Origin: Telopea speciosissima
Taxonomy: Eukaryota; Streptophyta; Magnoliopsida; Proteales; Proteaceae
Direction of reading: 5' to 3'
DNA length: 64,000 bases
Assembly: GCF_018873765.1 (NCBI RefSeq)
Contig: NC_057923.1
Location: 59,514,593 to 59,578,592 of the forward strand
Under the pieces are notes generated by a model. That model made no database searches. It was not told where the DNA came from and saw only the letters and a list, made by a program, of their open reading frames with translations. Both the position numbers and the translations under genes were made by a program. Shown in pieces: positions 48,500-59,934 of this stretch. The stretch's first letter is position 1. Each line of letters starts with the position of its first letter.

Positions 48500-49790
48500 A
48501 CAGTTCAACATATTAGTAAATATAGGGGCAAAATCTTCCTTGAAGACCTGCCAAGGAAGCCTTTCCTTTGTTGTCCAAATATTTTCCACATGCCATCTCT
48601 CTCAGCACTCCAATTTTGTGGGTGTTCTCCACAGGGTAAATTTCGGCCTGATCCCCCTTCTCCAAGGGAGACAGTTTTTTAAAAAGTAGTTGAATAATTC
48701 AACCTTTGCAACTTTACAGCAACTCCAATTAACTGTTGAAAACAAAGGTGTGAATGTCTCAACATGATGGACTACATCGTAGAGATGAGACCTGAAACTT
48801 GACATGTGGCTAATCCAAGCAGTGCTTCCCATCCAACAGTTGATTTGACCACATGCCTCACAAAGCTGGAAAACAGGTGGACCATCAAGGAAAGGCTTCC
48901 TTGACTTAACCAAGTAAATAGCATTTTATATCTATTGAGTTTTGGTCTATCAGACTTATGCTGTGGCTTGGAAAAGGCTTCAATAACTCACGACCCAGCA
49001 GGCTTTAAACATACTCATGTTACTGGTTAGCTGCAATATATTGGGTGACTTCTCAGTCAAAATGATCTAACTCAGTCACAAAATATGAGTTTGACAGCAA
49101 CATGATCAAGAGAATCATGGAGCACCATCCACTTCATGGTCGCCTAAAGTTAAAGCTTGTATTACAACATCATTCTTTGGTCCAGACTTTGGAGCCAAAA
49201 GGAGTCAGAAAGGTTGATTGGGGAAACTGACCGAGACCCTAATGGGATATGAACTAGTGATAAGCAAATAAGTTGGGATTTTTTTTTCTTTCTTTTATTT
49301 TACTATTCAATGAGTTTAAATGGACAGAATAGCTACTTTCTACTAGACAATTTGGTATAGAACAAATGGTACTCCGTCTGTTCCTTAACAATAGTCCACT
49401 TTGGGCTTTTTAAGTGCTGCAAAATGACAGTTCAGTATTCCATTTCAAACAGTTAATGCATTAAGTTTGATTGCTTTTCCATTTTACCCTGTCACACACT
49501 ACACCAAGTACTTTTCCTACCCATGATGCAAATGAGCGTTCACTGAAATCCATATCATAGATGAAAGGTAAACTTGGAAATTAGATTAGGAAACTAAGAA
49601 GTTAGAGAATTAGTTACCATACCTTAAAATGTGTGTTTTTCAAAGTTGACTACTTTTTTATGAATAAAGGGAGCCAGTATGTACTCTAGCCGGGCAGTTG
49701 GAAAGAATAAATAATAGCATCCAATTAGAAATTAAGTACCTGGATCCCCATGGAATCACAATTACCATACAACACCAAACCGAATAAAAA
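48500..49790. other. Stretch upstream of SEC22, nothing recognised
   Basis: AT-rich sequence with no supported exon. If the candidate SEC22 5'-UTR exon near 54.8 kb is real, this is intron. Confidence 0.4.
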
Positions 49791-49853
49791 TTTTCTACAG
49801 ATATGAGCTCATTATAGACCTGAGTGAAACAACCTCCATGAAGCAGGAGTAAA

Positions 49854-52800
49854 TGGTCCAGTTGGGTTGTCCATTAAAATGGAAGGTGAGGAGTCTTCAA
49901 GTGGGTGAAGCTTTTAAGAGAAGTTGAGTCTTCCAAGTAAGTGGAAGAGTGTAGAGTCTTACACGTAGTGGAGTCTTCAAGAAGTTGAAAAATTGCAAGA
50001 GAATGGAAATGGTTGGTGGTTGAAGTCATTAAATGAGGTGGAGTCTCCAAGCGAGTAGAGTCTTCCCCCAATAAGGAATAGGAGATGTAGAGAATAGAGA
50101 GTAGATAAGAGAGAAAAGAGTGAAAAGCCAACGGTGTAGAGACACCAAAAGAGAGAAAGAGAGTGAGTGACCAAGTAAGAAAAGGGAAGAAAGAAAGGGT
50201 ATACAAGGGGCTTACGTTTGGGAGATAAATTGGAAGGACTGTACTATTTATTTTCTTGTTCTTAATGGAAGATTGAATCAATCCGTGGATGTAGACGGTA
50301 TTGTCAAACCACATAAATATCTTGCCTCTTTTGTGCAATGCTTTTTTTTTTTTTCTATTCCTGTTAATCTAGTGTATACCATTTTGTGTTTCACACATGA
50401 TTTTGTATGGTGATCACGTCGGAAACAAAAAGTTTTTTCCACCCCAACAAGTAGTATTAGAATTGATGGTTGGTGATTAGGATCGAGGTAGACGTTCCTA
50501 GTACACAGTGAGTACATGCTATATTTGGAGAAAAGTGATTTGCGATCAACAAGATGACGGGATCAACAAAGTTCGAGGTGGAGAAATTTAATTGCAAGAA
50601 CAATTTGAATTGTGGTAGAGTATAATCAAGGACATCTTGGTGCAATAGGGCTTGATTAGACCATTGGTTGGAGAGAAACCAAAAAAAATCTCAGCTAAGA
50701 ACTAGGAAGAGATGGAGATGAAAACGATAACACCACCCGCTTGTGTCTTGTAAATGAGATAAAGTACAGTGTTTTGAATGAAACCTCCACCACTAAATTA
50801 TGGAAACATTTGGAACAAAGATATATATCTAAGTCCCTTACTAATAAGTTGTTTCTTAAAAGGAAATTGTACCAATTGAGAATGGAGGAAGGATCATATC
50901 AATGAATTTAACTAGATTGCTACTCAGTTGATGAGTTTAAATATGAAAATAGAAGAGGAAAAGACCTTAATTTTATTGTATTCTCTTCCAATTGTTTATG
51001 ATACTCTTGTCACTACACTTGTTGGAAAGGACACTTAAGATAAATGAAGTGATAGTAACTCTTCTAGACACAGAGATGTTCAAAAAGCCAAATCCGATTC
51101 AAAATAACAAGCTTTGGCGATGAATGGTAATGAGAACCAACACAGGGGTAGGGACACAGATAGAAGATTTGCAAGGAGAGGATACTCGCTGTCCAAGTCA
51201 AGAGGTAGAAACACTGATGAGATCAAATGTTTGTGGTGTGATAAGGTAAGACATACAAAATGTGATTGTCTAGAGGGGAAGAAGTACTTGGAAGAGAAAG
51301 GAAAGGAGGCGAGGACTCATAATGATGAATTGAACAAGTGTGACTGAAAGTTGTTTCTATTTGAGAGGTGATGAGATCCTTGTCATGGCTGGTGACAAGT
51401 ATAGTTTGAAACCGAAGGGCAACAACAAGCACATACGCTACTACAAGTGCAAAAAATTTGGGCATATGAAGAGAGAGAGAGTGTGTATTTTTTCCTGAAA
51501 CGAGGAGAGAAGAAAACACATTCTTCCAAAAGTATAAACACTACTTCTTTTGATGAATGGATTTTAGATTCTGGAATTTCTTTTCATGTTTGCTTCAAGA
51601 GGGAATTATTTGACAAGTTCCAAGAGACCAAAGGGAGAGAAATGATATACTACAAGGTTTCTTTTGTTGATAATATAGAGAAATGATCGAAAGCAATTTA
51701 GTTTTCCAGCAAGTCTTCATGTAGCTATGACAAAAGCCAAGGTAGAGATTGTTATGTTTGGTGGCTTTTATCTAGATCGGTTGATGGGTTTGGTTCAATG
51801 GTCAAGTTGGGTTGTTCATTAAAATGGAAGGTGAGGGGTCTTCAAGTGGGTAAAGCTTTTAAGAGAAATTGAGTCTTCCAAGCCAGTAAGAGTGTAGAGT
51901 CTTACAAGTAGTAGAGTCTACAAAAAGTGGAGGTTTCCAAGAGAGTCGAAGTAGTTGGTGGTTGAAGTCATTCAGTGAGGTGGAGTCTCCAAGAGAGTGG
52001 AGTCTCCCCCAACAAGGAAGAGGAGACTGAGAAGCCAAGGGTGTAGAGACACACACACAGAGGGACCATGATGCAGATTCATCACGAAATAGGGCTCTTT
52101 GCTTAGGAATAAGTCTAGGGTTGGGTTCTATACATGTTGGGCCTTTGATCCCATGGGTTTTCTATGTAATAGGCCACTTTTATGGGCCTAAAATATGGGT
52201 AATTAGGTTGCATACGAGATTCCTTAGTTTTATTTTTATGTAATTAGTGGTCATGTGATCACTTAAGTGATCATGTGACTTGGTTAAGTGGTCATGTGGC
52301 TATTTAAGTTGGGCTGGGTTAGGACTCTATAAGTCTAGCCATGTTTTGAGTATATTTCCTTTGTTATTTCACTTTCCTAAGGTTACCAAATAGGTTAAGG
52401 ATTGGGTTAGGCCTTTCTTTTTTAGTGTAAGAGACAATTTTTGAGTCTTTTATATAAGGTCGTAAGGGGGGCAAGCATTGAACACGAATTTTGATATTAA
52501 TGAAAAGATTTTGGCTGCTCTTCTTCTCCATTGAAGATTTTTGTCTTGTGTTTGATCAAGGCTGGTGGGATTGGTGTTTGATCCAATCGACACCCTACGG
52601 TGCGAAGCCCGGGTAGATCGTTTGAAAAAATCGATGTTTGATCCGATTGACACCTTGCGGTGGGAAGTCTGGGTGGTTCTTTGAAGCTTTCTTTCAATTC
52701 TTTGAGGATCTCCTTCAAGTTCAAGATCAAGATTCAATCTTTATTCAAGAACATCAACTAAACAAGCTACTACCAAGATTTCTCTGCAATGACAGTAAGT

Positions 52801-53687
52801 TTGATCCATCCCATCAATACCCATTCTTCTCCTAATCCTCCAAACCACCCCAAAACCCTAATTTTCCCACCCATCTCCCAAAATTCTTAACAAACCATTC
52901 AGCTAACAACACCTTCCCACAATTGGATCGAGTATTCTCATGCCCGATTGGAATACTCGAACAAAGCTGTTTTTCCATCACCTCATTCAAACAACAACAT
53001 CCCACTTATTTTTGGAGATCATCCCATTACCCAAATTCTTCACATACCAATCCAACCATCAGAACCATACCACACTAGAATCGAATTACCATCATAGCCC
53101 CATTAGCACTCGATCCACAGCCTAGCACCATCCAGTCATCCTAAATCCTAAAACTCCATTGATTCCTTTTCAATAAACCCAAAACCCTAACCCTAAAACC
53201 TGCTGCCCATTCAATTTACGGTCCTAACTCCATCAAAACATCTCAGGACCTTCACTATTAGACTCCCCTACCTTGACTTGACATAACCTTAACCCTAATT
53301 TCACCAAAAACCCTATTTTGACCTAGCCGATTCACCTGTTCATAACAGATCCTGATTGATTGGCTCCTATTTGGTCTCCAACCAATCTAGGACTACATTA
53401 GACCAAGTAAGAAAAGGGAAGAAAGAAAGGGTGTACAAGGGACTTGGGTTTGGGAAACAATTTGCAAGGATTGTACTGTTTTTCTTCTCTTGTTCTTAGT
53501 GGAAGATTAAATCCCTCCATGGATGTAAGCAGTATTGCCAAATTAGGTAAATGTCTTACCTCTTTTGTGTGAATGCTTATTTTTATTTTCTATTCCAATT
53601 GATCCTGCATATACCATTTTGTGTTTCACACACAATTTTGTAAGGTGCTCATGTCGGAAACAGAACATTGTTTCCCTTCCCCCAACA
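49854..53687 (+). mobile_element. Decayed copia-like LTR element inside the SINE
   Basis: The 5' LTR (49854-50449) and 3' LTR (51799-53687, itself interrupted) begin TGGTC and end CCCAACA. A primer-binding-like run (agtagtattagaa) follows the 5' LTR. The 1.35 kb interior shows traces of gag with a CCHC zinc-knuckle pattern (about 51220) and of a protease (ILDSG, about 51570). I see no integrase or reverse transcriptase. The element is broken and non-functional. The LTRs differ by eye at roughly one site in eight to ten, suggesting insertion several million years ago or more. The target duplication is not clear. Confidence 0.75.
52069..53400. mobile_element. Solo LTR, 1.33 kb, nested in the copia 3' LTR
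   Basis: It starts TGATG, ends CATTA and is flanked by GACCA (52064-52068 and 53401-53405). The uninterrupted 5' LTR of the host element has gaccaagtaag at the matching place, which confirms the insertion point. It has a TATA-like run near 52449 and no internal coding region. It is the youngest layer of the nest, and its family is not identified. Confidence 0.8.
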
Positions 53688-53789
53688 AAGGCTGCACACA
53701 TTATGACCCTCCCTAGACCCCGCAGTGGCGGGAGCCTCGTGCACTGGGTACGCCCTTTTTACATGAACTCATTATGGACCTGAGTGAAA

Positions 53790-54780
53790 GTACATCTGAA
53801 GCTTCATCAGGAATCTATATGATCTATTTAATCTTAAGAATCTGAATTCAAAAGATTGTTCCTGTTTAGTTCCCAAGTTGAGCGACTGCAGTAGCAAAAG
53901 GAACATATTTCTTCCTAAAAAACTACATTTAGAAGATGACCAAGTTAGTTTTTTTACTTTCATAGAGTTAAAATATGAAACAACTACATAACCAGAGACC
54001 CCTTTAGTCGAATTACAACTTTTATCCAATGAATATAGGAAGAATTGGTATATCCACAGGTTTGTCAAAAGGTTTAGAACATCGTCTAACCATTGAATGC
54101 AGATAAGTATCAAGTATCAACAGGAGAAGGCCTTGACAAAACAAGGAATCCCACTGGCTTCTTGCTGATATTAAATTGATAAAACTTCCAGCATTTGTTA
54201 TCTTCCATCATTTATAAAGCTGAAAATAGGGGATGAGGTGTCCCTAATGGGATTGCTTTCAGTAACCGACCGTGAACTCAAATCTCTTGTCAACAATCAC
54301 CAAACATTCATAAAATAATTTCACCCGCTAAACTTGCAACGGAAATGGTGGTGTTGATGAACCATGAAGCAATATAAAATGCCCATTACCAACAAAGAAA
54401 CAACTCTTCACATTTTGCAATTTGAGTGTCTGCTTAAAGAGTCATCCACTCCCGGAGACATGCCAACAGAAGTAACCCAGTTAATCAAGGTATAAGGTCT
54501 AATTCCAACATCTTCAATTTTTCTAGGGTTTAGAAACTCCCCAACTGCATAATTAGAAGATCAATTAGTTCCAGTAGTGATTGAGCCAATCACCTTTAGC
54601 TGTTCATCCATACAATCAAACACGCACTGACTTCACAGAAACAAAACCCAATCTCGATATCAAAAGGATGCTCAAGAGATTAGAAAATATTGCTAGAAAT
54701 CATAGATCTGCTCAAAAGGAGGTAGTGTTACATAATTGGGCCTAAGCAACACAACCGTTTCTTCACATTGAGAGAAAGAG
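53790..54780. other. Stretch with no recognised gene
   Basis: AT-rich sequence. No exon or repeat that I can support. Possibly part of a SEC22 5'-UTR intron. Confidence 0.4.
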
Positions 54781-54797
54781 AAAAAGAGAGCATACCT

Positions 54798-54960
54798 AGT
54801 GTCGTACCACCATATGGGCAGAGAGATCGCCGGACCAAACGAGGAAAGATGACGACAAAGCTCCAACGATTTCTTCGAGGGTGGATGGTTTTTCAAAATT
54901 TCCTTTTAAGACTTTTAAAAAAGAAAATTGAAGACCAGAGACTATTTTTGATCGATCTGA
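54798..54960 (-). other. Candidate 5'-UTR exon of SEC22
   Basis: On the minus strand this GC-richer stretch (tcgaagaaatcgttggagct, then cctcgtttggtccggcgatc) ends with cgacactag before gtatgctctctttttctc, a good donor. It encodes no long frame. SEC22 has an acceptor just upstream of its ATG, and the next gene on this strand to the right is the UGT. A leader exon of SEC22, spliced across about 6.9 kb that includes the nested transposons, is therefore plausible. This is inference only. Confidence 0.3.
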
Positions 54961-55063
54961 TTCTGACGTGCTGTTACGCGGTGTGTGGATGGTCTTTAGA
55001 ATCAGAGGTGTCGCGGGTGTCTGGCAGATGAATGAAGCCCATGCGTTGAAGGCCCCTCCACCC

Positions 55064-55322
55064 ATGGTTTTAGTGTACGGTATCGGAACGGGTATCGGTA
55101 ACATGCAAAATTGATACGATATTGATACGGTGTCGGCCTAGATCGGCCGTATCAAACAAAAGTAACCCTGAATTTTCATAAAAAATGAGTTTTTTGACCA
55201 TTTTACCCCTTATCCGTACCATGCTACCGATATGGTATTGGTATTGATATTGGTATCGGTGATTAGCAAAAACGGTATGTATCATCCGATACAGATGATA
55301 CGATACCGATACTTAGAACCAT
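55064..55322. mobile_element. MITE, 259 bp, GTATCGGTATCG-rich
   Basis: The left end ATGGTTTTAGTGTACGGTATC and the reverse complement of the right end (ATGGTTCTAAGTATCGGTATC) match over about 20 bp. The interior has further inverted gatacgg words. It has no coding capacity. Relatives lie at 27485 and 46850. Confidence 0.65.
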
Positions 55323-55336
55323 GCCCCAACCTCACC

Positions 55337-56201
55337 TAAGGACGTCAAATTTCAGCCCAAACCAGTCGAACAGACCAAAACGATCGGTTCATCCGAACGG
55401 AATTCTTATCGGCTTGGTTTGGGGCTAGGTTTTCATGAATCTAGAAAAATTGAACCAAATCAACCGATACGGAATTGAGCCAAACCCAATAAAAATCAAT
55501 ATCAAACCGATAAAAAACCAAAACTGAAGAAAACTAAGTTATTTCCAATATTTATATACATATATGGTAAATCAAAACCAAACTGGATCAGAAGAAACTG
55601 GAATTGAACCAGACCAATACCAAGTCTTCTCTTACTGGGCCTGCTTTTTTGGCCACTCCAACCCAAAGATTGGTTCAGCCCGATTGACACCACTACACCC
55701 ACCCATTCCCTTCCTGAAATATTTTCTAACTACAAGATTTAAGAGTGTCAATTGGTCAGTTCGATGGTTAGGGGATGGGTTGAATCGATTTTGGTCTGTT
55801 ATTGGGCCAACTCGAAACCAAACTGTTAAGAAAATTTTTATTTCGGTTCCAATCAATTTCAGCTTTAGTCCGAATCCAATTTCTTATTGGGCTACTATCA
55901 TGTTCGGTCTACTCCGATTTTAGATTTACAGTATATAAAAGGAAATCAGTAGGATTTTTGTTTTTGGGTGGGGGGTGGGGTTCTTATAAGGTTAGTACGG
56001 TCCGGTCTTGATTGTTTTTTTTTTTTTTTTCAATCAGGTTCGGCTGTTTTTTGGTTTCGGTCAATGCATTCGGTCGATTTGGTTTCGGTTTCTATTGATT
56101 CTATAAAATCTCAATCCAAAACCCAACTGATAAAGGTTCGGGCTGTTGGGCTCAGTTGGACCCAGATCGAAATCGATTCAAGCTAAACTTTGACACCCTT
56201 A
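55337..56201. mobile_element. Probable non-autonomous DNA element rich in TTCGGTT words
   Basis: The ends TAAGGACGTCAAATTTCAGC and the complement of the right end (TAAGGGTGTCAAAGTTTAGC) agree at about 15 of 20 positions. The interior is full of aaccgaacc/ggttcggtt-type words, and there may be a second element inside. A similar word pattern lies at 36925-37090. No target duplication was found. Confidence 0.45.
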
Positions 56202-56607
56202 ACTAGATTCATGAATATATATTATCAAAACATTTAATACTTAATAAGCTGAAATACGAACAGAATTACACAATACAAAAGGATGATAGTGGGAATATAT
56301 ACAATTAGCAAATCGCTAGTGTTTGAGAGAGTCTAATATCTTGTTTACAACTCAAAGAAAAAACTTGATGTAACCAAGGTTGGTGAAAAAGAAATTGTAA
56401 TCATTTTTTTTTTTTTTTTGCCCTTTTAATATAACACACATATTTTTTCTCTTTTACCTCTAACTTAAATAACTTTTAAGAATGAGATGAGGGGGCAATA
56501 AAAAAAAGGATACTATTTATTATATGATAATAAGTTGCACCCAAATTTAAAAAGTATCCAATACTTATGTCTAGTGGCACAACAAACACGTATATAACTA
56601 TGGGGAA

Positions 56608-56769
56608 AAAGAACTCTATCCGGGAATGTAGCCTATGCCAACAATCCCATTAGTTTATCTCTATCATCTCCATATGAAAAGACACCTCCACCCCTTGTTT
56701 TGAGGGGGAGAGGGATAGACACATGGGAGTGATGGCGTATGTCACATTCCTGGACATAAAACTACTTCC
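56608..56769. mobile_element. Foldback MITE, second copy
   Basis: Nearly palindromic. The left half (ctatccgggaatgtagccta, cccattagtttatctctatc) pairs with the right half (gatagacacatgggagtgat, gtcacattcctggacata). It is the same family as 16062 and 63720. Confidence 0.75.
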
Positions 56770-56935
56770 AATAAGCATGTCACGTCACAAGATAAAAAAA
56801 AAAACCTAGTTAATCTATGAGAAAGGTATTTGTACTATGGAGATTCTCCTATCGACTCCATCAAATAGGGGATGCAGGGGTGTTTATAACATTTTGATGG
56901 GTATTTATGCCAATCTAACTGTATTTAATGCAAGT

Positions 56936-58473
56936 CATGTACATAAAGGATCTGGCTCCTGTCCAGCCGTGGTGGGAGCTGGACGGTGCAGCAACCCCTT
57001 AAGATCTTGCCATGTGGACTGATTGACATCCAACGGTCAATAATAAAAAACTACTTTAACCTTAAATCCCTACAGATGGGTCGGGTCATTCCCTAACCCG
57101 AAAAATTCACGACTCTTCCTCCTCCAACCCTGCGAACAAGAAAGGGAAACCAGGCAGCAGCGACACCCGACGACTTAGCACCTCACCGCCAAACTCCCCT
57201 TCTTCCATGGATTCTGACGAACAGAGCCGCCAGATCTAGGTATACTCTCTCTCTTTCATTTTCGTTCTTAAGGTAAAACCTAACTCGATTTATGAACTTG
57301 GTACAGGGGAAGTGGAAGACGATTGAAGGGCTAGATCTCTGCGTTCCGATGAGGTTCACCACCGCCTGATCTAGCTATTCCGACGAGAAACCCGTCGTGG
57401 TTTGTAAAACTTGTGATTCGGGAACCCAAACTCTCTCACCAGTCACCATTCCTTTTATAATCTCCGCCCATATCCCTCTTCCACATGTCTCCATCTCCCT
57501 TTTTTTCTTTTTTGGGTTTCAGTTCTTAGGAAACCTGCAACATTGAGTCTGGCTTATAAGACATCCACTGCCCCACTCCCACCTCGTGCTCTTCCCTCCC
57601 CCTCCATCTACCTTGCAAAATCCTGAAATGTTCTGTTTCCCCTGTTCTTATTTCCTATATATGGACAAATAGCAGCTCGAGCACGAAACCTGAATCCATT
57701 AACCCTCTCAAGGAGGGTACCCATTTATAGTAGTTCTCAGGGTAGTTCCCAATTGCCTGAGAAGTGCACAGAGATACTGCAATATGGTCTACAAAAAGAC
57801 ACTCAAATCCCCATTACTAACCAAGACCAATGAAGAAATAAGTCATTGCAAACTATTACGAAAACACTTCCAGATTTTTTCGGTGGGTCTTCCCAAGTTG
57901 TTGCATCAGAATTACCAAAAAAAATACAATAATGCACATGAGAGAGAGAGAAGGATCAGGGCAGATGCTAAGTAGAGAATCCAATTTCTCGTTGAATTAG
58001 AATTTTATCTTTCTTTTTACAATAATATAACTGACCAAAAGTCCAGATCAAATTCGATCCCCACCACGATCCAACTTCAACAATAGAAACCAGTTTTGAA
58101 GCTCATGAAGTTGAAGAAAACTCCAAATCACATAAGCTTCAAGGCATGGGGCGCAGAGGAGAAGATAACGGGGGAGGAGTGGCTGCAGGGTTTGCATACA
58201 GAGAGAGAGAGAGGGGTCTGACGTTAAGTTAACTTCTATTCGTTTTCACAGTACTAAAGATCCAATTTCGGAAACCCACTGTTACGGAAAGTAAGAAGGG
58301 GAGGAAGTTTTCGGGTTAGGGAGTGACCCGACTCATCTGCAGGGATTTAGGGTTAAAGTAGTTTTTTTTATTGTTGACCGTTGAATGTCAGTCAGTCCAC
58401 ACGGCAAGATCTTAAGGGGGTGCTGCACCGTCCAGCTCCCGCCACGATTGGACAGGAACCAAATCCGTACATG
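56936..58473. mobile_element. 1.54 kb DNA element with ~168 bp terminal inverted repeats
   Basis: The left TIR (56936-57104) and right TIR (58307-58473) match as inverted copies over almost their whole length, for example ctggacggtgcagca with tgctgcaccgtccag, and cccttaagatcttgcc with ggcaagatcttaaggg. There is no transposase inside. The interior has GC-richer exon-like stretches, with gagccgccagatctag before gtatactctctctc near 57240 and a polypyrimidine run, so a captured gene piece is possible but unidentified. Long TIRs suggest a MULE-type element. I found no clean target duplication. Confidence 0.65.
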
Positions 58474-59228
58474 AATAGCCGTGCATGAAAACTTTGGCCA
58501 AATGACTTTCTACTGCATAACTTTTTCGGATTCAACTCATCTCTAGGGAGTGCATCTCCCAGGGAGTGGCCAAGGATACTTAGAGTGTCGACACTTGGCA
58601 GGTAGCGATCCAATGGTCGTAACGAGCTGACCCAGATAATGAAAAAAATTCTCCTAGTTCTTGTTGTGTACCCAAACCCTATCTAGAAACCAAATGATAT
58701 TTACTTTTCCCTCCATTTCCCTCTTCGTCTTCCTCGACTTAACATTCATCCTACATTTTCTCTGGCAAACAAAAGCCTAACTCGACCGGAGACTCTTCAT
58801 ACTTGCACGTAGAGGACACTCCCTACTTCATCGATTCAAATCAATGCAACATACCTGCTTCTTTGATTCAAATCACTAATCTGATCTTCAGGCTGCGACT
58901 CTATTTTTCCCTTCTTCCTTGACTCTAGTTATGTGATCTGATCCTCTCGGCTGCGACTCATTTGGGAGAAAAATCAATGCAATTTTATTTTTGAGCATAT
59001 ATAACATTTAACGAACAAGCATTGAGAGTTTTTTCCAATAGGCTTTCCTCATGGCTCCCTCCTCCCCCCCCCCCCCTCTCACATACCTTTTTCATGTGAT
59101 TTTACTTGCAAAACTTGTTTTTACCTCGAAATAGACAGGCCTTTATATTCTTTGAAAATCTGAAAATTTGGTGGATGAACACCTATTTTGCCATATAGGA
59201 GGTTAGATAGGGTTGAAATAGGGCGAAT
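58474..59228. other. Spacer with short internal repeats
   Basis: No gene. The words gattcaaatca and ggctgcgactc recur at about 58827-58956, and a poly-C tract lies near 59065. Nothing else is recognised. Confidence 0.4.
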
Positions 59229-59242
59229 AAGTATGCCCTAAG

Positions 59243-59459
59243 CTGCAAAGACCCGCTTAGTTGGTTGGTTGGTGGTTTGCCAGTTGAAACTCATGCCCCC
59301 AGGAGGTCAAGGGATTGATTCTCCTAATTGGCATATTTGTGACAGAAAAAAAGGTACCCCCTTTCCCTCCTTCGGTAATGGTTAGATATTTCTTGTAATT
59401 GGTAGTTAAAGTTTCATTGGGCAAATAATTATAACATAGACCAAAAAAAAAAAAAAAAC
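59243..59459 (+). mobile_element. tRNA-derived SINE, 217 bp, 14 bp target duplication
   Basis: Exact 14 bp repeats AAGTATGCCCTAAG flank it (59229-59242 and 59460-59473). An A-box-like run (cgcttagttggttgg) and a B-box-like run (aagggattgattctcc) sit about 50 bp apart, as in a tRNA-type Pol III promoter. The right end is a poly(A) of about 15 bases. The body differs from the Au SINEs elsewhere in the window. Confidence 0.8.
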
Positions 59460-59934
59460 AAGTATGCCCTAAGGTCCCTTGCTCATATGTCAAGTCTCAT
59501 CACCAAAAAGAATTAAGTTAAGCTTAAAATGCTAGGAAAAATTGCTCATAATTCAATTAACCACGTGGTAAACTAAAGCATTGAAAAATTGAGGGCTGAG
59601 AAAGAGGTGAACATAACTGCAAGGACTACTGAGAGAGGCATGTACATACATAGGAGGATAACCAATTGAACTTAAACTGAAATTTAAAATATGGTACAAT
59701 CTTGACCATTCCTTATACATCCAACGGTCAGAATGTTTGATCACCCTTCCACATGCCAGATAAATTGTTTCCTTACATTCTAAAATCAATGATAGACAAA
59801 ATTACATCATAAATAGATAACATCCAATGAAGATTACAAGTTCCAGTTTAGCTAACTATCAATCTAAAACAATTTTGCTAAGTGTTTGACGATTGCCTCA
59901 ATGGCCTTTGGACATAATGGATTAGGTCCCCTTC

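Larger units (their letters stand above)
49801..53789 (+). mobile_element. 5'-truncated Au SINE split by an LTR element, 29 bp target duplications
   Basis: Left piece 49830-49853 (caacctccatgaagcagg) and right piece 53688-53760 (aaggctgcacacattatg, then gcgggagcctcgtgcactgg) together match the middle and 3' end of the Au SINE. They are separated by a copia-like element. Near-identical 29 bp sequences (49801-49829 and 53761-53789, differing at about three positions) lie directly outside the two pieces and read as the SINE's target duplication. The 5' part of the SINE is missing, as in an incomplete insertion. Confidence 0.75.

Noticed and set aside
49874-50338. 154-codon minus-strand frame
   Set aside because: It is the complement of the copia-like 5' LTR, which is a purine-rich repeat; composition is biased and there is no family match.
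53165-53195. Telomere-like run of aaccctaaccctaaa
   Set aside because: Only two to three units, within the nested solo LTR; not a telomere or a clear internal telomeric array.
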